DNA of 64,000 nucleotides, taken from Pseudomonas sp. HMWF032 (lineage in GTDB: Bacteria; Pseudomonadota; Gammaproteobacteria; Pseudomonadales; Pseudomonadaceae). Numbering within the stretch: the first letter of the stretch is position 1; each line of letters opens with the position of its first letter. Below are positions 1-10,627 of this stretch, piece after piece. A model generated the notes under the pieces. It did no database searches and was not told where the DNA came from. It saw only the letters and a program-made list of their open reading frames with translations. The position numbers and the translations under genes were made by a program. The stretch covers positions 57,800 to 121,799 of the forward strand of contig NZ_QAIG01000002.1 of the NCBI RefSeq assembly GCF_003060885.1, in the 5' to 3' direction.

Positions 1-116
1 AAAACCCGGGGCGATTCACTAGGCGTATATCTGCTGTTCTTGTCGTGTTGTCTCCTTGCCCACCTGTATGTTGCTTGAGTGGGCAAAGAGTTCGATGAGT
101 TACCCCGTGAGCTGGG

Positions 117-704
117 TTACTCGTCTGCATACCTATAACCGCTCCACAACATGATGGGGTTTTGCCCCGGTGTATCCTCAGCTGCAGCGATGATCAGGCC
201 ATCCTGGACTCGCCATACAACCAACTTTTTCCCGAACGGATCTGTTCCATGCTTGGCTCCAGGCTCTTGGTCTAGGCGCGGATAGTCGGCAAGCTTTCTC
301 GAAAGATAGTCATCCAAACGGTCAAAGCTTCCGGCCGCGAACTCGATACGTACGTTAGTTAATTCGTTCTTGGAGAAAAAGAAGGTTACTAGTCGGGCGG
401 GGATGTTGTCGTACGCAGTGCTTATATGCGCCGAGCATAGATAGTCGTCCTTTACGGTGATGCGGTCCGTATGGCCCAGATTTCCATAACATTTCAGCTT
501 GTGGCCACGTGCTTCATTCTCGCGGATGATCGAGGCTTGGTCTCGTCGAGAGAAATAGTCCGGTGATTCTGCATAGGTGGGTGTGCCTAGGCGGGCATAC
601 CAGTCGGTTACTTCGTGCTGGTAATGTAGGGGAAGCATCGGGAAAAGCAGTGTCCCCACCGCAAACAGCCCTGCCGCAATCAGAGTGAGCTTTAGGAATT
701 TCAT
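117..704 (-). CDS. hypothetical membrane-anchored or secreted protein
   Basis: This 195-residue protein is not one I recognise. Residues 1-25 form a hydrophobic segment after a short basic start (MKFLK), which suggests a signal anchor or an uncleaved signal peptide with a periplasmic domain behind it. The rest is mixed alpha/beta-like sequence with two cysteines. The ATG at 704 follows an AGGA at a good distance. The gene lies directly downstream of the tRNA-Met and has lower GC and more irregular codon use than the neighbouring ychF, so it may have been acquired at the tRNA end. Nothing in the sequence indicates a function. Confidence 0.6.
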   Translation of the reverse strand: MKFLKLTLIAAGLFAVGTLLFPMLPLHYQHEVTDWYARLGTPTYAESPDYFSRRDQASIIRENEARGHKLKCYGNLGHTDRITVKDDYLCSAHISTAYDNIPARLVTFFFSKNELTNVRIEFAAGSFDRLDDYLSRKLADYPRLDQEPGAKHGTDPFGKKLVVWRVQDGLIIAAAEDTPGQNPIMLWSGYRYADE

Positions 705-740
705 TGGCGTCCTGCCGTTGCAAGGGAGGTGGGCACGCTG

Positions 741-759
741 TAGTCACTTTGTAGTCACT
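741..759. repeat. short direct repeat TAGTCACT beside the tRNA-Met
   Basis: TAGTCACT occurs twice, 11 bases apart, in the 100-base gap between the hypothetical gene and the tRNA-Met terminator. The position just past a tRNA 3' end is a common integration site, but no integrase or second attachment site is visible in this window. Confidence 0.3.
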
Positions 760-768
760 AGCGCGCAC

Positions 769-800
769 AAAAAAGGGCTTACCTTTCGGTAAACCCTTGT
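769..800 (-). terminator. Rho-independent terminator of tRNA-Met
   Basis: Read on the minus strand, AAGGGTTTACC, a GAAA loop and GGTAAGCCCTT form a hairpin followed by a run of T. It begins only a few bases past the encoded CCA of the tRNA. Confidence 0.8.
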
Positions 801-806
801 TTTGTT

Positions 807-883
807 TGGTGGCTACGCAGGGACTTGAACCCCGGACCCCAGCATTATGAATGCTATGCTCTAACCAACTGAGCTACGTAGCC
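807..883 (-). tRNA. tRNA-Met (CAT), elongator type
   Basis: Read on the minus strand, the acceptor stem GGCTACG pairs with CGTAGCC and is followed by A and an encoded CCA. The anticodon stem-loop is AGCAT-TCATAAT-GCTGG, giving anticodon CAT. The T arm contains GGTTCAAGTCC. The 77-base length includes CCA. A tRNA-Met next to ychF also occurs in P. aeruginosa, as I recall. Confidence 0.95.
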
Positions 884-961
884 GATGTGGCGCGCATTAT
901 TCGCGTCTTGGGGGTGGGTGTCAACCCTTCTTTTCGAAAATTTCTGCGCGCGATCAAGCGC

Positions 962-2062
962 TTACACGTTAAAACGGAAATGCATGACGTCGCCATCCTT
1001 GACGATGTATTCCTTGCCTTCCAATCGCCATTTACCCGCTTCTTTAGCCCCGGCTTCGCCTTTGTATTGGATGAAGTCGTTGTAGGCGATGACCTCGGCG
1101 CGGATAAAGCCTTTTTCGAAGTCGGTGTGGATGACAGCGGCCGCTTGCGGTGCCGTGGCGCCGACTTTGACGGTCCAGGCGCGTACTTCTTTCACGCCTG
1201 CAGTAAAGTAGGTTTGCAGGTTAAGCAACTCGTAGCCGGCGCGGATAACGCGATTGAGGCCAGGTTCTTCCAGGCCTAGAGCATCGAGGAACATGTCCTT
1301 CTCTTCACCGTCATCGAGTTCGGCGATTTCGGCTTCGATTTTGTTACACACGGGCACCACCGGAGCGCCTTCGGCGTCAGCGATGGCTTGCACCACGTCG
1401 AGCAGCGGGTTGTTCTCGAAGCCGTCTTCGGCGACGTTGGCGATGTACATCACGGGCTTGCTGGTGAGCAGGTGGAAGCCGCGTACCAGAGCCTTTTCAT
1501 CATCGCTCAGGGTTTTCATGAGGGTGCGTGCAGGCTTGCCCTCGGTAAAGTGGGGGATGAGCTTTTCCAGCAGGCCTTTCTGGGCGACCGCTTCTTTGTC
1601 ACCACCCTTGGCGTTGCGAGTGACTTTCTGCAGTTGCTTTTCGCAGCTGTCGAGGTCGGCGAAGATCAGTTCAAGGTCAATGATCTCAATATCGCGCTTG
1701 GGGTCGACGCTGTTGGCAACGTGAATCACGTTGTCGTCCTGGAAGCAGCGCACCACATGGGCAATGGCGTCGGTTTCGCGGATGTTGGCGAGGAATTTGT
1801 TGCCCAGGCCTTCGCCTTTGGAGGCGCCTTCTACCAGGCCGGCGATGTCGACGAATTCCATGGTGGTGGGAATCACGCGCTCGGGTTTAACGATTTCTGC
1901 CAGGGCGTCGAGGCGTGGGTCGGGCATAGGGACGATGCCGCTGTTGGGTTCGATGGTGCAGAACGGAAAGTTCTCGGCCGCGATCCCGGATTTGGTGAGG
2001 GCGTTGAACAGGGTGGACTTGCCGACATTGGGCAGGCCGACGATGCCGCAGTTAAATCCCAT
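962..2062 (-). CDS. ychF: redox-regulated ATPase YchF
   Basis: This 366-residue protein is an Obg-family P-loop NTPase of the YchF/OLA1 branch, which prefers ATP over GTP and binds ribosomes. The Walker A motif GLPNVGKST is at residues 9-17, and NKIEAE stands where GTPases carry NKxD, as is usual for YchF. A coiled-coil region occupies the middle, and a C-terminal TGS domain ends in the typical [10 protein letters not shown]. The length is normal for the family. It follows pth after 30 bases on the same strand, so the two are probably cotranscribed with rplY upstream. Confidence 0.96.
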   Translation of the reverse strand: MGFNCGIVGLPNVGKSTLFNALTKSGIAAENFPFCTIEPNSGIVPMPDPRLDALAEIVKPERVIPTTMEFVDIAGLVEGASKGEGLGNKFLANIRETDAIAHVVRCFQDDNVIHVANSVDPKRDIEIIDLELIFADLDSCEKQLQKVTRNAKGGDKEAVAQKGLLEKLIPHFTEGKPARTLMKTLSDDEKALVRGFHLLTSKPVMYIANVAEDGFENNPLLDVVQAIADAEGAPVVPVCNKIEAEIAELDDGEEKDMFLDALGLEEPGLNRVIRAGYELLNLQTYFTAGVKEVRAWTVKVGATAPQAAAVIHTDFEKGFIRAEVIAYNDFIQYKGEAGAKEAGKWRLEGKEYIVKDGDVMHFRFNV

Positions 2063-2092
2063 GATGGTTCCCTCGCGCGCTGGCGATAAAAG

Positions 2093-2683
2093 TTAGGAGG
2101 TGGCTTTCTGGCTGTGCAGTTTACGCATGGCGACGGTCCAGTCGCCGGCGAGTATTTCCGGCAGTACATCCAGTGCGAAGCCAATGCTGGTATCCAATAA
2201 ATCTTGTTCGCTGCGAGGCGCGCGGCCCAAAACGAAACTGGAGACCAGGCTGCTGTGCCCAGGATGGCCAATGCCAAGCCGTAGGCGGTGGAAATTATTT
2301 TGATTGCCGAGTTGGGCGATGATGTCGCGCAGCCCGTTATGTCCGCCGTGCCCGCCACCCTGTTTGAGTTTGGCGACGCCTGGCGGCATGTCGAGTTCGT
2401 CGTGAGCGACCAGTATGGCGTCTGGCGGGATGCGGAAGAAGTTCGCCAATGCGGCAACGGCCTGGCCGCTGCGGTTCATAAAGGTCGTCGGGATCAGCAA
2501 GCGAACATCGCGGCCTTGATGGCTGAACTTACCCACCAGGCCAAAATATTTTTTATCAAGGCTCAGGTTGATGCGCTGACTGTCTGCCAGCCGTTCAACG
2601 AAAAGGGCCCCTGCATTGTGCCGGGTCTGGTCGTATTCAGGGCCGGGGTTACCCAGGCCAACGATCAGTTGTACGGCAGTCAT
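2093..2683 (-). CDS. pth: peptidyl-tRNA hydrolase
   Basis: This cytoplasmic 196-residue enzyme cleaves the ester bond of peptidyl-tRNAs released from stalled ribosomes. The family motif [17 protein letters not shown] is at residues 9-25. The catalytic His is H22, N70 lies in TTFMNRSG, and D95 lies in AHDELD. The [12 protein letters not shown] loop is intact. The size is that of bacterial Pth. It sits between rplY (70-base gap) and ychF (30-base gap), the classical order in Pseudomonas. Confidence 0.97.
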   Translation of the reverse strand: MTAVQLIVGLGNPGPEYDQTRHNAGALFVERLADSQRINLSLDKKYFGLVGKFSHQGRDVRLLIPTTFMNRSGQAVAALANFFRIPPDAILVAHDELDMPPGVAKLKQGGGHGGHNGLRDIIAQLGNQNNFHRLRLGIGHPGHSSLVSSFVLGRAPRSEQDLLDTSIGFALDVLPEILAGDWTVAMRKLHSQKATS

Positions 2684-2752
2684 GTCAGGAGCCCTTATGT
2701 GGAAATAGCCTGGCAGAATCGCATGCCAGGCTGGTTTCCGACACTGCGAGGT

Positions 2753-3358
2753 TTACTCGGCAGCGCCTTCGTCTTTAACAACGCGGGAGGCGTGGATGTT
2801 GGCCACTGCCAGGTCGTTGCCATGAGCCAGTGCGACCAACTCAACGCCTTGCGGCAGTTTCAGGTCGGCCAGGTGAACGATCTGACCGACTTCAACGGCA
2901 GCCATGTCGACTTCGATGAACTCAGGCAGGTCTTTCGGCAGGCAGGAAACCTCTACTTCTACCAGTACGTGAGACACTTCGCCGCCTTGCTGCTTCACGC
3001 CAACCGAGGTTTCCTGGTTGATGAAGTGCAGGGGGACGTGAGCGGTCAGTTTCTGGCCGGCGACAACGCGAACGAAGTCAGCATGCAGTACGTAGCCTTT
3101 GGCTGGGTGGCGCTGCAGGGCTTTGATCAGCACGCTTTCGGTGCTACCTGCAACGTTCAGGCTCAGTACGTGGCTGAACGCGGCTTCGTTTTCCAGCAGT
3201 TTGGCCAGTTCTTTGGCCAGCAGGCTGATCGATTGTGGGGCTTTTTCGCCGCCGTAGATTACCGCAGGTACCATGGCAACGTTACGACGCAGGCGGCGGC
3301 TCGCACCTTTCCCCAGGTCGGAACGCACTTCGGCATTCAGGCTAAATTCAACAGTCAT
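2753..3358 (-). CDS. rplY: 50S ribosomal protein L25/general stress protein Ctc
   Basis: This 201-residue protein is the long (Ctc-type) form of L25, which binds 5S rRNA. The N-terminal L25 domain covers about residues 1-95 and includes [14 protein letters not shown] and IYGG. The C-terminal TL5 domain covers about residues 96-190 and is followed by an acidic tail. It lies downstream of prs on the same strand. The 114-base leader between them contains a strong hairpin (3375-3421) that could affect expression. Confidence 0.96.
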   Translation of the reverse strand: MTVEFSLNAEVRSDLGKGASRRLRRNVAMVPAVIYGGEKAPQSISLLAKELAKLLENEAAFSHVLSLNVAGSTESVLIKALQRHPAKGYVLHADFVRVVAGQKLTAHVPLHFINQETSVGVKQQGGEVSHVLVEVEVSCLPKDLPEFIEVDMAAVEVGQIVHLADLKLPQGVELVALAHGNDLAVANIHASRVVKDEGAAE

Positions 3359-3374
3359 TTCACTTCTCCAAAAT

Positions 3375-3421
3375 AACCAAACCGTCCGTTACGCTTGCGA
3401 CCAGCGACGGGACGGTTGGTT
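3375..3421 (-). promoter_or_regulatory. hairpin in the rplY leader
   Basis: AACCAAACCGTCC and GGACGGTTGGTT can pair around a loop of about 20 bases. There is no T run on the minus strand, so it is not an ordinary terminator. It lies between prs and rplY and could be a leader structure or an RNA processing site. Confidence 0.45.
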
Positions 3422-3472
3422 GAAAGGCCTTGCCATCAGGGCAGGGCGTTTGCGTTCAGGGCGGGGTCCGGG

Positions 3473-4414
3473 TTAGCGGAACATCGCGCTGATCGATTCT
3501 TCATTGCTGATGCGGCGTACCGCTTCAGCGACTACCGGAGCAATATCCAGCTGGCGAATGCGCGAGCAGGATTGAGCGGCAGCGGACAGCGGGATGGTGT
3601 TGGTCACCACCAGCTCGTCGAGTACGGATTTTTCAATGTTTTCGATTGCGCGGCCAGACAGTACTGCGTGTGTGGCGTAAGCAAAGACTTTCGAGGCGCC
3701 GTGTTCTTTCAGCGCTTTAGCGGCGTGGCACAGGGTGCCGGCGGTATCCACCATGTCGTCGACCAGGATGCAGGTGCGGCCTTCAACATCACCGATGATG
3801 TGCATCACTTCGGAGTGGTTGGCTTTCTCGCGGCGCTTATCGATGATCGCCAAGTCAACACCCAAGGATTTGGCCACGGCACGAGCGCGCACCACGCCGC
3901 CGATATCCGGGGAGACAATCATCAGGTTTTCAAAGCGCTGGTCTTCGATATCGTCCACCAGTACCGGGGAGCCGTAGATGTTATCTACCGGGATATCGAA
4001 AAAGCCCTGGATCTGATCCGCGTGCAGGTCGACGGTCAAAACCCGGTCGATGCCTACCACGGTGAGCATGTCAGCCACGACTTTGGCGCTGATGGCCACG
4101 CGCGCGGAGCGTGGGCGGCGATCTTGGCGGGCATAGCCAAAATAGGGGATAACAGCAGTAATTCGGGTCGCTGAGGAGCGGCGGAAGGCGTCTGCCATCA
4201 CCACCAGTTCCATCAGGTTGTCATTGGTTGGCGCACACGTCGGTTGAATCAGGAAGACGTCTTTACCGCGGACGTTTTCGTTGATTTCAATCATGATTTC
4301 GCCGTCGGAGAATTTACCGACAGAAGCATCACCGAGGGGAATGTGCAGCTGACGTACGATACGTCGCGCCAGATCGGGGTTAGCGTTCCCCGTAAAGACC
4401 ATCATCTTGGACAC
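3473..4414 (-). CDS. prs: ribose-phosphate pyrophosphokinase
   Basis: This 313-residue enzyme makes PRPP from ribose 5-phosphate and ATP. It supplies nucleotide, histidine, tryptophan and NAD synthesis, and the Upp and Hpt salvage enzymes encoded near 29-30 kb. [17 protein letters not shown] (catalytic His region), the flexible [11 protein letters not shown] loop and the PRPP-binding motif [10 protein letters not shown] are all present. I chose the GTG at 4414 (VSKMMVFTG) because it gives the normal 313 residues. The open frame continues upstream through both tRNA-Gln genes, which cannot be protein-coding. Confidence 0.97.
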   Translation of the reverse strand: MSKMMVFTGNANPDLARRIVRQLHIPLGDASVGKFSDGEIMIEINENVRGKDVFLIQPTCAPTNDNLMELVVMADAFRRSSATRITAVIPYFGYARQDRRPRSARVAISAKVVADMLTVVGIDRVLTVDLHADQIQGFFDIPVDNIYGSPVLVDDIEDQRFENLMIVSPDIGGVVRARAVAKSLGVDLAIIDKRREKANHSEVMHIIGDVEGRTCILVDDMVDTAGTLCHAAKALKEHGASKVFAYATHAVLSGRAIENIEKSVLDELVVTNTIPLSAAAQSCSRIRQLDIAPVVAEAVRRISNEESISAMFR

Positions 4415-4460
4415 GCGCAGTACCTGCCGGCTGAGGGTATACCTGGATGAGTACAGAAAA

Positions 4461-4535
4461 TGGCAGGGGCGGCTGGATTCGAACCAACGCATGGCAGGAT
4501 CAAAACCTGCTGCCTTACCGCTTGGCGACGCCCCT
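4461..4535 (-). tRNA. tRNA-Gln (TTG), copy 1
   Basis: On the minus strand AGGGGCG pairs with CGCCCCT, followed by an encoded GCCA end. The anticodon stem-loop is GCAGG-TTTTGAT-CCTGC, giving anticodon TTG. The T arm is GGTTCGAATCC. It lies just upstream of prs in the direction of transcription. Confidence 0.95.
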
Positions 4536-4586
4536 GTATCCTGTGTAACCAAATGCTTTGAGTTGAGTATCCGCTCCAGGACGGAA

Positions 4587-4661
4587 TGGCAGGGGCGGCT
4601 GGATTCGAACCAACGCATGGCAGGATCAAAACCTGCTGCCTTACCGCTTGGCGACGCCCCT
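4587..4661 (-). tRNA. tRNA-Gln (TTG), copy 2
   Basis: This copy is identical in sequence to the one at 4461-4535 and separated from it by a 51-base spacer. The pair probably forms one transcript, perhaps joined to prs downstream. A tandem duplication explains the identity. Confidence 0.95.
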
Positions 4662-4703
4662 ACATGTACAACCCGTTGCTCTATTTAACTGCAGAGCATG
4701 CAT

Positions 4704-5579
4704 CTACTTCCTGACCAGTGTTTCCAGCTTGCGGTGCAGCATCGAAATGTTACGACCTTGGGCAATGAAACTTGGCAAAGTGCCTGGAAGTTGGCGGGCG
4801 ACTTTATCAGCATCGTCCCAGTTTGGGAAGCTCCCAAACACACAAGCTCCAGTGCCGGTTAATCGAGTTGGAACAAATTTGTTCAACAGGATCAAAGCGT
4901 TACGAACTTCAGGGTAACGCTTCTGAACCACCGGCTGGCAGTCATTATGACCACCCCCCTCAAGAAGGCTGCGAACTTTAATGGGCGGCGTATCGCGTGT
5001 CAACTCAGGGTCGGAGAAAATTTCCGCAGTGCTGACAAGCACTTGCGGAATTGCCACGAGAAACCAGGGTTCGTTCAGCGTTACTGGCTGTAGCTTTTCA
5101 CCAACGCCTTCGGCAAAGGCGGCGTGGCCACGCACGAATACAGGGACATCTGCCCCCAGGCTGAGTCCTAGCGCTGCCAGTTGGTCTTCGCTGCTGTGCA
5201 GTTGCCACAGGTGGTTTAGGCCGAGCAGGGTGGTGGCCGCATCCGAGCTGCCGCCACCAATGCCGCCGCCCATGGGCAGGCGTTTGTCGAGCCAGATGTC
5301 GGCGCCCAGTGTGCAGCCAGTTTGCTGCTGCAGCAATCGGGCAGCACGAACGATCAGGTTGCTGTCATGGGGCACGCCGTCGATAGGGGTGTGCAGGCGG
5401 ATTTCGCCGTCGTGGCGCAGGGTAAACCCCAGTTCGTCGCCAAACTCGAGAAACTGAAACAGCGTTTGCAGTTCGTGGTAACCATCAGGGCGCCGACCGA
5501 GGATATGCAGCATCAGGTTGAGCTTGGCCGGTGCCGGCAGAGTCAATTCGGCAGAGGTGGGTATGGCCAGGTTGCTCAT
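4704..5579 (-). CDS. ispE: 4-diphosphocytidyl-2-C-methyl-D-erythritol kinase
   Basis: This 291-residue GHMP-family kinase phosphorylates CDP-methylerythritol in the MEP pathway to isoprenoid precursors. [14 protein letters not shown] at the N-terminus carries the conserved Lys and Asn. The glycine-rich ATP loop [15 protein letters not shown] is intact, and TGTGACVFG near the C-terminus is the third GHMP motif. The start codon overlaps the lolB stop by four bases (ATGA), so translational coupling is likely. The lolB-ispE-tRNA-Gln-prs order is the usual one in Pseudomonas. Confidence 0.97.
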   Translation of the reverse strand: MSNLAIPTSAELTLPAPAKLNLMLHILGRRPDGYHELQTLFQFLEFGDELGFTLRHDGEIRLHTPIDGVPHDSNLIVRAARLLQQQTGCTLGADIWLDKRLPMGGGIGGGSSDAATTLLGLNHLWQLHSSEDQLAALGLSLGADVPVFVRGHAAFAEGVGEKLQPVTLNEPWFLVAIPQVLVSTAEIFSDPELTRDTPPIKVRSLLEGGGHNDCQPVVQKRYPEVRNALILLNKFVPTRLTGTGACVFGSFPNWDDADKVARQLPGTLPSFIAQGRNISMLHRKLETLVRK

Positions 5580-6196
5580 TGACCGAGCTGGCGTGGTTGC
5601 CAGTCCTTGATCACCAGGGTGACCTGCAGGTCAAAGCCGCTGAGCTTGATGCGTTCCGGCAGCCAAAAGCCATTTTGCTCGGTATAGCTGAGGTATTCGA
5701 CGTACCAGCCATCCTGGCTCAGTTGTGCCAGGTGGCTCTGCTCGTCGAGGTTCAGGCGGCTTTTACTGTCCGGTGAGGGCAGGCCGCGAATCCACCAGAG
5801 CAAATGGGAGACTGGCAGGTTGAGGCCGAGCTGATCTTGCAGCAACTGTTCCGGTGAGGCGGCTTGATAGCGGCCCTGATTTGCCACTTCCAGGATGATT
5901 TCGCCTGGTCGGCCGGTGAGGCGAGCGGCGCCGCGACCGAGTGGCCCGGAGAGACGAATGTCGTAGTAATCTTGGCGTTGCAGCCAGAACAGCGTGCCGC
6001 TGCCGGAGTCCTTCGGTGCGCGGATGCCGACTTTGCCATTGATTTGCCAGGCATCCAGGCTGCTGATGCGCTGTTTGTGGGCCTGCCAGCTTTGTGCATT
6101 GCCCTGGCCTTGCAGCGCTTCTTTCGAGGTCAGGCCGGCGCAGCCTGCAAGTAAAGTGATCAGGCTGAAAACCAGCAGGTGGCGGACAAGCTTCAC
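5576..6196 (-). CDS. lolB: outer-membrane lipoprotein LolB
   Basis: LolB receives lipoproteins from LolA and inserts them into the outer membrane. The 206-residue product has a signal peptide ending in the lipobox LLAGC (Cys about 19). It continues with the LolB signature [22 protein letters not shown] and an unclosed beta-barrel-like pattern. The start is a GTG that overlaps the TGA of the upstream TPR lipoprotein gene (GTGA), so the two are probably translationally coupled. Confidence 0.95.
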   Translation of the reverse strand: MKLVRHLLVFSLITLLAGCAGLTSKEALQGQGNAQSWQAHKQRISSLDAWQINGKVGIRAPKDSGSGTLFWLQRQDYYDIRLSGPLGRGAARLTGRPGEIILEVANQGRYQAASPEQLLQDQLGLNLPVSHLLWWIRGLPSPDSKSRLNLDEQSHLAQLSQDGWYVEYLSYTEQNGFWLPERIKLSGFDLQVTLVIKDWQPRQLGQ

Positions 6197-7923
6197 AGCG
6201 TCTCTGCTCCGGTCAGGCGCAGCAGGGTGCTGCGCAGAATGTCACTGTCGGGTTGCTGCTTCAGGGCTTCGCGCCAAAGTTTGCGCGCTTCCTTCTGCTT
6301 GCCCTGGGCCCACAGCACTTCGCCCAGGTGGGCGGCGACTTCGTGGTCGGGGAATTCCTGCATGGCCTTGCGCAGCAGGCGTTCGGCTTCATCTAAGTTG
6401 CCCAGGCGGTAGTTGACCCAGCCGAGGCTGTCGAGAATGGCCGGGTCGCCGGGATTGAGCTGATGGGCCTGCTCGATCAGCTGTTTGGCCTCGGCATAGC
6501 GTGTGGTGCGGTCGGCCAGGGTGTAGCCCAGGGCGTTGAGGGCCATGGCGTTGTCGGGTTCGCGTTCCAGAATAAAGCGCAGATCCTCCTCCAAAAGGGT
6601 TAGGTCGCCGCGTTTTTCCGCCAGCATGGCGCGGGTGTAGAGCAGGTTGAGGTCTTCCGGGAACTGTTCCAGGGCCTGCTCGATGACTTGCCAGGCACGC
6701 TCACTGTTGCGTTGCTTGGACCAGGCCTCGGCCTCGATCAGGTGCAGCTGGATGGCGTAGTCGGGCTGGCTTTCGCGGGCGCGGCTAAGGCGTTCAGCGG
6801 CTTCGTCGCCACGCTGCTGTTTGAACAACAACTCGCTCTGGCGGGCCTGGGCTGGCAGGTAGTCGTTGCCCGGGCCGACCAGTGCGTACTCGATCAGCGC
6901 GCTAGGGATGTCGTCCAGTTCTTCGTAAGCGCGGGCCAGGTTGTAATGCGCGGCATCGCTGTGGCTGCCACGCTCGACGAGTTCTTCCAGGTAGACGATG
7001 GCTTCTTCCCAGGATTCGGCCTCCAGGCAGACCAGGGCCAGGGAGAAACGCAGGTCATCATCATTGGGGTATTGCTGCAGCAGTGAGGCGAATTCGCCCT
7101 TGGCATCGTTCAAGCGGTCTTGTGCAACCAGCTGGCGTGCATAGGTCAGGCGCAGGCGTTTGTCGTTAGGGTACTGTTCAAGGCCTTTTTCCAGCAGCGG
7201 CAGGGCGTCTTCATTGCGATCGAGGCTTTGCAGCAGGCGGGCATGCAGGAGGATTGATGCAATTGGGCGATTCTTGCTGGGTTGCTCTTCGAGCAGCTCC
7301 AAGGCTTCCTGTGGGCGGCCATCTTGTTGCAGCAGCAGGGCTTTGCCGAATTGCAGCTGGCTGTTGTCCGGATATTTCGCCTGCAGACGGTTGAAGCTTT
7401 GTAGCAGACCAGCGCGCGTATCCGGGTCGGTTTCGGCGGCAGACAGGGCAAGGAAGTCGAAGTGCGTATCGCCCTGACGCTGTAGCACCTGCTCCATGAA
7501 TGTCATGGATTCGTCGTAACGGCCAGCGCGGGCCAGTTGTACGGCGGCGGCGCGCTGCGCGTCGATATTCTCGGGTGCAGTTTTGGCCCACAGCAGGCTG
7601 GTTTCCAGTGCAGGCTGCTCGGCTCCCAGGTACTCGGCAATGCGGAAGCCGCGTTCGGCGACACCGGCATCCTGGGTGGCCTTGGCCTGTTGGAGGTAGT
7701 TTTCCAGGGCGATATCAAAACGGTTGCGCTGGCCTGCCAGCTCTGCGGTCAACAGCGCCAGCAGGGTTTCCTGGCTGAATGCGCGATACACCTGCGGCTG
7801 CGTAGGCGTGGCAACAGTGGCTGGATCTTCCACGGGTGGCGTGCCATCCGGGGCAGAAGGGGCAAAGGTCTGGCAGCCACTTAAGAAGGCAGCGGCAGTC
7901 AGCAAGGCAAAGGATCTATTCAT
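6193..7923 (-). CDS. TPR-repeat lipoprotein (PA4667 type)
   Basis: This 576-residue protein has a signal peptide with lipobox FLSGC near residue 16, followed by many tetratricopeptide repeats, for example [13 protein letters not shown] and [21 protein letters not shown] chose the ATG at 7923 because it gives a proper lipoprotein signal; the frame stays open further upstream. It is the first gene of the minus-strand group TPR-lolB-ispE and is divergent from hemA. TPR lipoproteins act as scaffolds in the periplasmic face of the envelope. The partner here is unknown, although the operon with lolB suggests an envelope role. Confidence 0.88.
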   Translation of the reverse strand: MNRSFALLTAAAFLSGCQTFAPSAPDGTPPVEDPATVATPTQPQVYRAFSQETLLALLTAELAGQRNRFDIALENYLQQAKATQDAGVAERGFRIAEYLGAEQPALETSLLWAKTAPENIDAQRAAAVQLARAGRYDESMTFMEQVLQRQGDTHFDFLALSAAETDPDTRAGLLQSFNRLQAKYPDNSQLQFGKALLLQQDGRPQEALELLEEQPSKNRPIASILLHARLLQSLDRNEDALPLLEKGLEQYPNDKRLRLTYARQLVAQDRLNDAKGEFASLLQQYPNDDDLRFSLALVCLEAESWEEAIVYLEELVERGSHSDAAHYNLARAYEELDDIPSALIEYALVGPGNDYLPAQARQSELLFKQQRGDEAAERLSRARESQPDYAIQLHLIEAEAWSKQRNSERAWQVIEQALEQFPEDLNLLYTRAMLAEKRGDLTLLEEDLRFILEREPDNAMALNALGYTLADRTTRYAEAKQLIEQAHQLNPGDPAILDSLGWVNYRLGNLDEAERLLRKAMQEFPDHEVAAHLGEVLWAQGKQKEARKLWREALKQQPDSDILRSTLLRLTGAETL

Positions 7924-8108
7924 AAGAAGAGTATGTGGCCAACCTGCGGTCTGGGCATCATGACACAAGCGCTGGGGCAAGCCCATGGGCTGCCACGATC
8001 CTGGTGAGAGAGACAAAGCTGCCTATAGGGACAATAAGCCGCAGTGGTTGTTCTCGCATTGCCGAAGTAGGACAATTGCCGGCTTCCACTCCCTGTCAGC
8101 GATCGTGC

Positions 8109-9404
8109 ATGGCCTTTATTGCCCTCGGTATCAACCACAAGACCGCCTCGGTGGATGTCCGCGAACGCGTGGCTTTCACTCCCGAGCAGTTGGTTGAGGC
8201 ATTGCAGCAGCTCTGTCAGCGCACCAGCAGCCGTGAAGCGGCGATTCTGTCGACCTGCAATCGCAGCGAGTTGTATCTTGAACAGGATGACCTGGGCGCC
8301 GATGAGGTGCTGGCATGGCTGGCCAATTATCATCAGCTGAGCCTCGACGAGTTACGTGCCTGCGCCTATATCCATGCCGATGATCAAGCCGTGCGGCATA
8401 TGATGCGCGTCGCGTCGGGGCTGGATTCCATGGTGCTGGGTGAACCGCAGATTCTCGGGCAGATGAAGTCGGCGTTCGCTGTGGCCCGCGAGGCCGGCAC
8501 CCTCGGCCCGCTGCTCGGGCGCTTGTTCCAGGCCACCTTCAGTACCGCCAAGACCGTGCGTACCGATACCGCGATTGGCGAAAACCCGGTTTCCGTGGCC
8601 TTCGCTGCCGTCAGCCTGGCCAAGCAGATCTTCGCCGACCTGCACCGCAGTCAGGCGTTGCTGATCGGCGCCGGCGAGACCATCAGCCTGGTTGCCCGCC
8701 ATCTGCACGATCAGGGCATCAAGCGCATCGTGGTGGCCAACCGCACCCTGGAGCGCGCCAGCAGCCTGGCCGAACAGTTCGGCGCGCACGCCGTGCTGCT
8801 TTCGGAAATCCCCGATGAGTTGGTCAACAGCGATATCGTTATCAGCTCCACCGCCAGCCAGCTGCCGATTCTTGGCAAGGGCGCTGTCGAACGGGCGCTC
8901 AAGCAGCGCAAGCACAAGCCAATCTTCATGGTCGATATCGCCGTGCCGCGTGATATCGAGCCGGAAGTTGGTGAACTGGACGACGTCTATCTGTATACCG
9001 TCGATGACCTGCATGAGGTCATCGCAGAAAACCTCAAGAGCCGTCAGGGCGCGGCTCAGGCCGCCGAAGAGCTGGTCAGCGTTGGCGCTCAGGACTTTAT
9101 GCAGCGCCTGCGTGAACTGGCGGCAGTGGATGTGCTCAAGGCCTATCGCCAGCAGGCCGAGCGCTTGCGTGACGAGGAGTTGGGCAAGGCGCTGCGCCTG
9201 CTGAGCAATGGCAGCTCCGCCGAGGACGTGCTGGCGCAACTGGCCCGTGGTCTGACCAACAAACTGTTGCATGCGCCCAGCGTGCAGCTGAAGAAATTCT
9301 CTGCTGACGGCCGCGTCGATGCGCTGGGCGTGGCTCAAGAACTGTTTGCCCTCGACGAGGGCGTGCCGCCTGCCGCTACCCCTAACAGCTCGGCCCATCA
9401 ATAA
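8109..9404 (+). CDS. hemA: glutamyl-tRNA reductase
   Basis: This 431-residue enzyme reduces glutamyl-tRNA to glutamate-1-semialdehyde with NADPH, the first step of C5-pathway tetrapyrrole synthesis. The N-terminal motif ALGINHKTA and the catalytic Cys50 in STCNRSELY are visible. The NADPH-binding domain contains [16 protein letters not shown], and a C-terminal dimerisation helix follows. The ATG at 8109 gives the normal length; the longer open frame upstream overlaps the divergent promoter region. It is followed by prfA after nine bases. Confidence 0.97.
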   Translation: MAFIALGINHKTASVDVRERVAFTPEQLVEALQQLCQRTSSREAAILSTCNRSELYLEQDDLGADEVLAWLANYHQLSLDELRACAYIHADDQAVRHMMRVASGLDSMVLGEPQILGQMKSAFAVAREAGTLGPLLGRLFQATFSTAKTVRTDTAIGENPVSVAFAAVSLAKQIFADLHRSQALLIGAGETISLVARHLHDQGIKRIVVANRTLERASSLAEQFGAHAVLLSEIPDELVNSDIVISSTASQLPILGKGAVERALKQRKHKPIFMVDIAVPRDIEPEVGELDDVYLYTVDDLHEVIAENLKSRQGAAQAAEELVSVGAQDFMQRLRELAAVDVLKAYRQQAERLRDEELGKALRLLSNGSSAEDVLAQLARGLTNKLLHAPSVQLKKFSADGRVDALGVAQELFALDEGVPPAATPNSSAHQ

Positions 9405-9413
9405 AGGTCTGCA

Positions 9414-10496
9414 ATGAAAGCGTCACTGATCAACAAACTCGACCTGTTGCAGGATCGTTTCGAAGAGCTGACTGCCTTACTCGGTGATGCTGACGTGATC
9501 AGCAATCAGCCGCAGTTTCGCGCCTATTCCAAGGAATACGCTGAGATTGAGCCGGTCTACCAGGCGTTCAGCGCCTTCCGTAAGGTGCAGGCAGATCTGG
9601 AAGGCGCCCAGGCGCTGCTCAAGGACAGCGACCCGGACATGCGTGAAATGGCCGAGGAAGAAGTCGCCGAAGCCAAGGCGCAATTGATCGAACTGGAAGC
9701 CACCTTGCAGCGCATGCTGCTGCCCAAAGACCCGAATGACGGCCGTAACGTGTTCCTCGAAGTGCGTGCCGGCACTGGTGGTGACGAGGCGGCGATCTTC
9801 TCCGGCGACCTGTTTCGCATGTATTCACGCTATGCCGAGAAGCAGGGCTGGCGCGTGGAAGTGCTGTCGGCCAGCGAAGGGGAGCATGGCGGCTATAAAG
9901 AAGTGATTGCCCGGGTTGAGGGCGACAACGTTTACGGCAAGCTCAAGTTCGAATCAGGCGCGCACCGCGTGCAACGTGTGCCGGAAACCGAATCTCAGGG
10001 CCGTATTCACACTTCGGCCTGTACCGTTGCGGTGTTGCCCGAGCCGGATGAGCAGATGGCTATCGACATCAACCCGGCGGACCTGCGTGTCGACACGTAC
10101 CGCAGCTCCGGCGCGGGCGGTCAACACGTCAACACCACCGACTCGGCGATCCGCATCACCCACATTCCCACCGGTACCGTGGTGGAATGTCAGGAAGAGC
10201 GCTCGCAGCACAAGAACCGCGCCAAGGCTATGGCCTGGCTGGCGGCGAAACTCAAGGATCAGCAGGAAGCTGCCGCGCACAAGGAAATTTCCGACTCGCG
10301 CAAACTGCTGGTGGGCTCTGGTGACCGTTCCGAGCGCATTCGCACCTACAATTTCCCACAGGGGCGGGTGACCGATCACCGCATCAACCTGACCTTGTAT
10401 TCGCTCAATGAAGTGATCGCCGGCGGCGTCGAGGCGATTATCGAGCCACTGCTGGTCGAATATCAGGCTGATCAGTTGGCCGCGCTGGGCGATTGA
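9414..10496 (+). CDS. prfA: peptide chain release factor 1
   Basis: This 360-residue factor recognises UAA and UAG. The GGQ motif is present in [15 protein letters not shown] around residue 234. The stop-codon recognition region lies in domain 2, just before it. The length matches E. coli RF1. It starts nine bases after hemA. Its usual partner prmC, which methylates the GGQ glutamine, is the next gene but is separated by 131 bases containing a repeat-like sequence (10500-10620). Confidence 0.98.
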   Translation: MKASLINKLDLLQDRFEELTALLGDADVISNQPQFRAYSKEYAEIEPVYQAFSAFRKVQADLEGAQALLKDSDPDMREMAEEEVAEAKAQLIELEATLQRMLLPKDPNDGRNVFLEVRAGTGGDEAAIFSGDLFRMYSRYAEKQGWRVEVLSASEGEHGGYKEVIARVEGDNVYGKLKFESGAHRVQRVPETESQGRIHTSACTVAVLPEPDEQMAIDINPADLRVDTYRSSGAGGQHVNTTDSAIRITHIPTGTVVECQEERSQHKNRAKAMAWLAAKLKDQQEAAAHKEISDSRKLLVGSGDRSERIRTYNFPQGRVTDHRINLTLYSLNEVIAGGVEAIIEPLLVEYQADQLAALGD

Positions 10497-10499
10497 GTG

Positions 10500-10620
10500 C
10501 TGTGGTGCGCACGGCGCACCCTACGCCGTACGCCGTACGCCGTACGCCACATAGGGTGGATGAGGATTTTTATCCAGCAGAAGCTTGCGGTGGATCGATA
10601 AAGCGCGAGCCGCCCCACGA
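10500..10620. repeat. repeat-like insert between prfA and prmC
   Basis: The stretch begins with GCGCACCCTAC, continues with three tandem copies of GCCGTAC, then TAGGGTGGATGAGGATTTTTATCC and a GC-rich end. CACCCTA and TAGGGTG are inverted with respect to each other. The motif resembles the GTAGGWTGG elements elsewhere in this window and interrupts two genes that are normally almost contiguous. Confidence 0.5.
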
Positions 10621-10627
10621 GAATACT

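Noticed and set aside
4415..4618. N-terminal extension of prs by 68 codons
   Set aside because: The extension is translated from both tRNA-Gln genes and repeats itself for that reason. The GTG at 4414 gives the normal 313 residues.
10497..10627. CRISPR-like reading of the tandem GCCGTAC units
   Set aside because: The units are only seven bases long and directly adjacent, with no spacers and no cas genes nearby.
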